Below are positions 61,648-64,000 of a DNA stretch of 64,000 bases, piece after piece. Both the position numbers and the translations under genes were made by a program. The first letter of the stretch is position 1; every line of letters starts with the position of its first letter. Origin of the DNA: Natrialbaceae archaeon AArc-T1-2 (GTDB taxonomy: Archaea; Halobacteriota; Halobacteria; Halobacteriales; Natrialbaceae); NCBI RefSeq assembly GCF_030273315.1, contig NZ_CP127174.1, positions 186,001-250,000 on the forward strand, given 5' to 3'. The notes under the pieces are model-generated. The model did no database searches. It saw nothing but the letters and a program-made list of their open reading frames with translations, and had not been told where the DNA came from.

Positions 61648-62226
61648 TCAGGCGATGATCCATCCGGCCACCACGACATACCCGCCGACGAGTACCAGCA
61701 CGGTGGGGACGAGCCAGCGGTCCAACCAGTCAGGAATGTCGTCGCTCGTGGCGCGAGATACGATCATGAACGCAGCGAGAAACACGACTCCGGCACCGAT
61801 CAGGTAGACGATGATGATGGGTGTCAATTCGGATGGTGAGAGATCAACGAAAAACGGGACAAAGACCGCGATGTTTTCGCCGCTGAGACCGAGTCCCGTG
61901 ACGGTTACGACGCCGATACGGCCGAGGGAGTTCGGCACGATCGGTGACTCCTCAACCGTCGTTTCCGGCGGCTGGCGGAGTAGCCCCCACAGCCCCAAAC
62001 TGAGAGGGACAACACCAAGCAGGTACGTCCGCTCCTGTAGGAGTTCGGCGGCGAGAATCGCTCCGATGACCGCCGCGGCCAGTCCGACACAGAAGCCGAC
62101 GTAATGTCCGACGAGCACTTCCCAAAGCCGGTAATCGTTGTCCGTGCAAAAGGCGCCGATGACGAGTAGCGTGTCGAGATGGGTTACGGTAAACAACCAC
62201 ACAGCCACGAGCAGAGTCGTTTCCAC
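61648..62226 (-). CDS. CadD-family membrane transporter (cadmium resistance type)
   Basis: This 192-residue integral membrane protein has about six hydrophobic segments. The start VAVWLFTVTHLDTLLVIGAFC and the GHYVGFCVGLAAAVIGAIL segment match the CadD group of the LysE transporter superfamily. A mid-protein TVTGLGLSGENIAVFVPFF carries the Glu-Asn pair typical of the group. A TATA-like CTATAC lies about 30 bp before the ATG. It would export metal cations; substrate is inferred only from family. Confidence 0.82.
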   Translation of the reverse strand: METTLLVAVWLFTVTHLDTLLVIGAFCTDNDYRLWEVLVGHYVGFCVGLAAAVIGAILAAELLQERTYLLGVVPLSLGLWGLLRQPPETTVEESPIVPNSLGRIGVVTVTGLGLSGENIAVFVPFFVDLSPSELTPIIIVYLIGAGVVFLAAFMIVSRATSDDIPDWLDRWLVPTVLVLVGGYVVVAGWIIA

Positions 62227-62572
62227 AGGTCACCGAATCTGTCACATCGAGACCGTATAGTGGTTTCTCTCCGCGAGCCTCAGTCGTTATAGGGTACCGT
62301 GACCGGTACTCACTTTCTGACTCGTGCCACATTCGCGCTATGGGTTCAGCAGACGCGGTCCGAACTACCGAGTAGCTGTCAAAAGTGGCGTGACATGTAG
62401 AGGATAGATGCAGCACAGGGACATAGTTTGTTTCACACTATCACCGAATGTCTATCCCGTAGCTACGAATGTCAGAGTTTCTGGATGGGATTTCGAATCT
62501 CAGAAGAGGTACCCCAAACTCCTCGCAACGATGCCTCACTTAGAGAAAAAGATTGATCGTCGTCGATTCGAT
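62227..62572. other. Intergenic region, no gene seen
   Basis: Apart from the TATA-like element near 62254-62262 serving the CadD-like gene, I see nothing supportable here. The 60-codon frame at 62408-62590 has no family features and runs into the end of the next gene. Confidence 0.5.
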
Positions 62573-63295
62573 CTAATGGATTCGCCGTGACGCTATTCCA
62601 AGAGCTGCAACTAATGCAACCAATGCAGCACCGATTCCGAATCCAGGTAGCCCATCGGCTGCTTCTTCTTCATCTTCGGAATCTGTCTCCGCCACAGTGT
62701 CACTCTCACCGTCTTCCAGTGAGATCACCAATTCGAACCCATCTAGGTCTGTATCCGCATCCCAAGAGGCTTGGGCACTATCTTTTTCATCCGAGTCGGG
62801 ACTGGTAGATTCGATGGTCGCATCATCCGGTCCAGTAATAACCAACTGTCTGTCCAGTTCGAACCCGCTCGCAAACGGCTCGGTCAGAACGAGCGTCTCA
62901 CCGTCAGCCTCTGCTAGCCCGCTCCAGGTAACCGCCACCGTCACTACACCGTATCCGTCTTCACTTTGGATCTCAATCGATGCGTCATCGATCACGGCTT
63001 CTCCATTGTGACCGCTATTTTCAGCCACGGATTCCATCCGCTCTGTGAACCGGTCACGGAGATCATCCTGTGCTTCTTCGTCTTCTTCTAACGATTCGAA
63101 CGAAGCTTGCTCATCTTCGTCACCGAGATCATAGACACTGACCAACGAAACGGTCGCATCGCCGTCCGAAGTCATTTCTACGTGGATCTTTGGTTCGTCT
63201 GGGTCCTCGACGCCAGTCGCTCCGGCAACCGGCGAAACAAATACGCTCCCAACAAGCACTACCGCAACTACGGCAACCAGAGTCCGGTCGTGCAT
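62573..63295 (-). CDS. PGF-CTERM surface protein
   Basis: This 240-residue secreted protein has a signal peptide (TLVAVVAVVLVGSVFVSPVAGA), an acidic beta-rich ectodomain, an acidic linker (ETDSEDEEEAADG) and a C-terminal LPGFGIGAALVALVAALGIASRR. The C-terminus is a PGF-CTERM sorting signal processed by archaeosortase. It lies 6 bp after the upstream secreted-protein gene on the same strand, so the two form an operon. The function on the cell surface is unknown. Confidence 0.85.
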   Translation of the reverse strand: MHDRTLVAVVAVVLVGSVFVSPVAGATGVEDPDEPKIHVEMTSDGDATVSLVSVYDLGDEDEQASFESLEEDEEAQDDLRDRFTERMESVAENSGHNGEAVIDDASIEIQSEDGYGVVTVAVTWSGLAEADGETLVLTEPFASGFELDRQLVITGPDDATIESTSPDSDEKDSAQASWDADTDLDGFELVISLEDGESDTVAETDSEDEEEAADGLPGFGIGAALVALVAALGIASRRIH

Positions 63296-63301
63296 TGTTA
63301 G

Positions 63302-64000
63302 TTACTGGCCTCGATCGTCACTGTTGTTGCCGGCTCCACGATCTTCATCGTCAGCGTCATCGTCGCTTGCGTCAGTTGTGTCATCGCCAGGGGTTTCGTC
63401 GGGTGCACCTGGTTCGAAGTCACCGGCAACTCCGTTCCCGACGTTCTCACCAGCGATAGACTGAGCAAGCTCAGCCGTTTCAGGTCCGCCAAGTTCGCTC
63501 GCCTGTTCCTGGAGTTCCTGGATCGCCTCTACGTTGATCCCACGCTCTTCTAACACGTCTTCAGGTAACTCACCAGCAGTCTCCCCTGCCTGTTCGGCAG
63601 CTCGTTCCGTGTTAGCGTTCTCGGCAGTGACCTTCGCTATCTCCGAACGGTACTCACCCTCGCTAATCTCACCGTTCTCACGGGCTTCCTCTAGTTCTTC
63701 GAGTTCGGCTTCGTGTTCGTCCAGCCGTTCCTCGATTTCGGCAAGCCTGTCACCGACGATGTCGGCTTTGGCCGCATCTGACTGCGCGTTCGCTATTTTG
63801 ATTCCGAACGTCCGATCGGACACTTCACCATCGATTTCAGCGTCTTGCACACCTACGACGCCAGTCAACTGCTCTCCTGGTTCGACCGAGTTGTTCTCGC
63901 TCGCGTCTGCGTTGTCATTCGAACTGTCTTCACTGCCGTCTGCCAGGGCTGCGGCTGCGCCGAGTGGCATCGCTGCCAGTGCGGCAATGAGCATGATCGC
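63302..64000 (-). CDS. Secreted acidic coiled-coil protein, 5' end at window edge
   Basis: This frame runs from the right edge of the window (no stop before it). The first visible residues, AIMLIAALAAMPLGAAAALADG, are the hydrophobic part of a signal peptide lacking its positive start, so the true start probably lies a few codons outside; the Met at 63994 is internal. The mature protein is acidic, with a Glu-rich coiled coil (RLAEIEERLDEHEAELEELEEARENGEISEGEY) and a C-terminal Asp/Gly-rich tail. It pairs with the PGF-CTERM gene downstream. Confidence 0.75.
   Translation of the reverse strand, partial: AIMLIAALAAMPLGAAAALADGSEDSSNDNADASENNSVEPGEQLTGVVGVQDAEIDGEVSDRTFGIKIANAQSDAAKADIVGDRLAEIEERLDEHEAELEELEEARENGEISEGEYRSEIAKVTAENANTERAAEQAGETAGELPEDVLEERGINVEAIQELQEQASELGGPETAELAQSIAGENVGNGVAGDFEPGAPDETPGDDTTDASDDDADDEDRGAGNNSDDRGQ

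Noticed and set aside
62408-62590. 60-codon plus-strand ORF
   Set aside because: No recognisable features and it overlaps the convergent PGF-CTERM gene.

Overview
The window is haloarchaeal chromosome or megaplasmid DNA. The proteins are highly acidic, many genes have TATA-like boxes about 25-31 bp before the start codon (leaderless style), and there are stand-alone HalOD1 proteins, a PGF-CTERM surface protein and an IS5-type element of the haloarchaeal ISH11 kind. I cannot name the genus. No rRNA, tRNA or classical CRISPR array was seen. Roughly 2-59 kb is one dense defence island, with a tyrosine integrase at its left edge and ordinary accessory and surface genes at its right edge.

Layout. 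0-2 kb: integrase C-terminal part, a small hypothetical gene and an sfsA gene broken by one nonsense codon. 2.1-8.6 kb: a three-gene AddAB-like helicase/nuclease operon. 8.7-14.7 kb: a giant sacsin-type ATPase/DUF3883 protein and a convergent PD-(D/E)XK protein. 14.8-18.7 kb: a short prokaryotic Argonaute system (APAZ-nuclease plus MID-PIWI Ago, SPARDA-like). Its Ago gene is split by a 1068-bp IS with an 8-bp target duplication, and removing the IS on paper restores a continuous 471-codon frame. 18.8-20.5 kb: an unrecognised gene abutting a PIN-like gene. 20.6-25.1 kb: a McrBC-type system with two EVE-like modules. 25.1-27.2 kb: hypothetical, membrane metallopeptidase-like and DUF429 genes.

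27.3-47.7 kb: a BREX locus. The order is brxE-like, brxA, brxB, brxC, a winged-helix gene, pglX, a tiny acidic gene, an SMC/Rad50-like ATPase, pglZ, a PD-(D/E)XK nuclease, a TIR-domain gene and brxL. The pglX leader has an unusual potential pseudoknot. 48.0-52.9 kb (perhaps to 54.1 kb): a tightly overlapping operon with a zinc-binding protein, a Cas7-like RAMP, an uncharacterised protein, a Cys-rich repeat protein, a second RAMP (Cas5-like) and a DEDD exonuclease, followed by an HNH nuclease. This matches the predicted, array-less, highly derived class 1 CRISPR-Cas-like system of Haloarchaea. Inside it is an exact 42-bp-period array of TTGTWACAA dyads, encoding a 14-residue Cys repeat. I consider this the most novel signal in the window.

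54.4-59 kb: a hypothetical gene, a winged-helix/partner pair and a membrane-tethered Mrr nuclease fused to a propeller/helical-repeat sensor. 59-61.5 kb: two ~125-bp IS-derived miniature elements and one solo end, among small regulators. 61.6-64 kb: a CadD-like transporter and two secreted/surface proteins.
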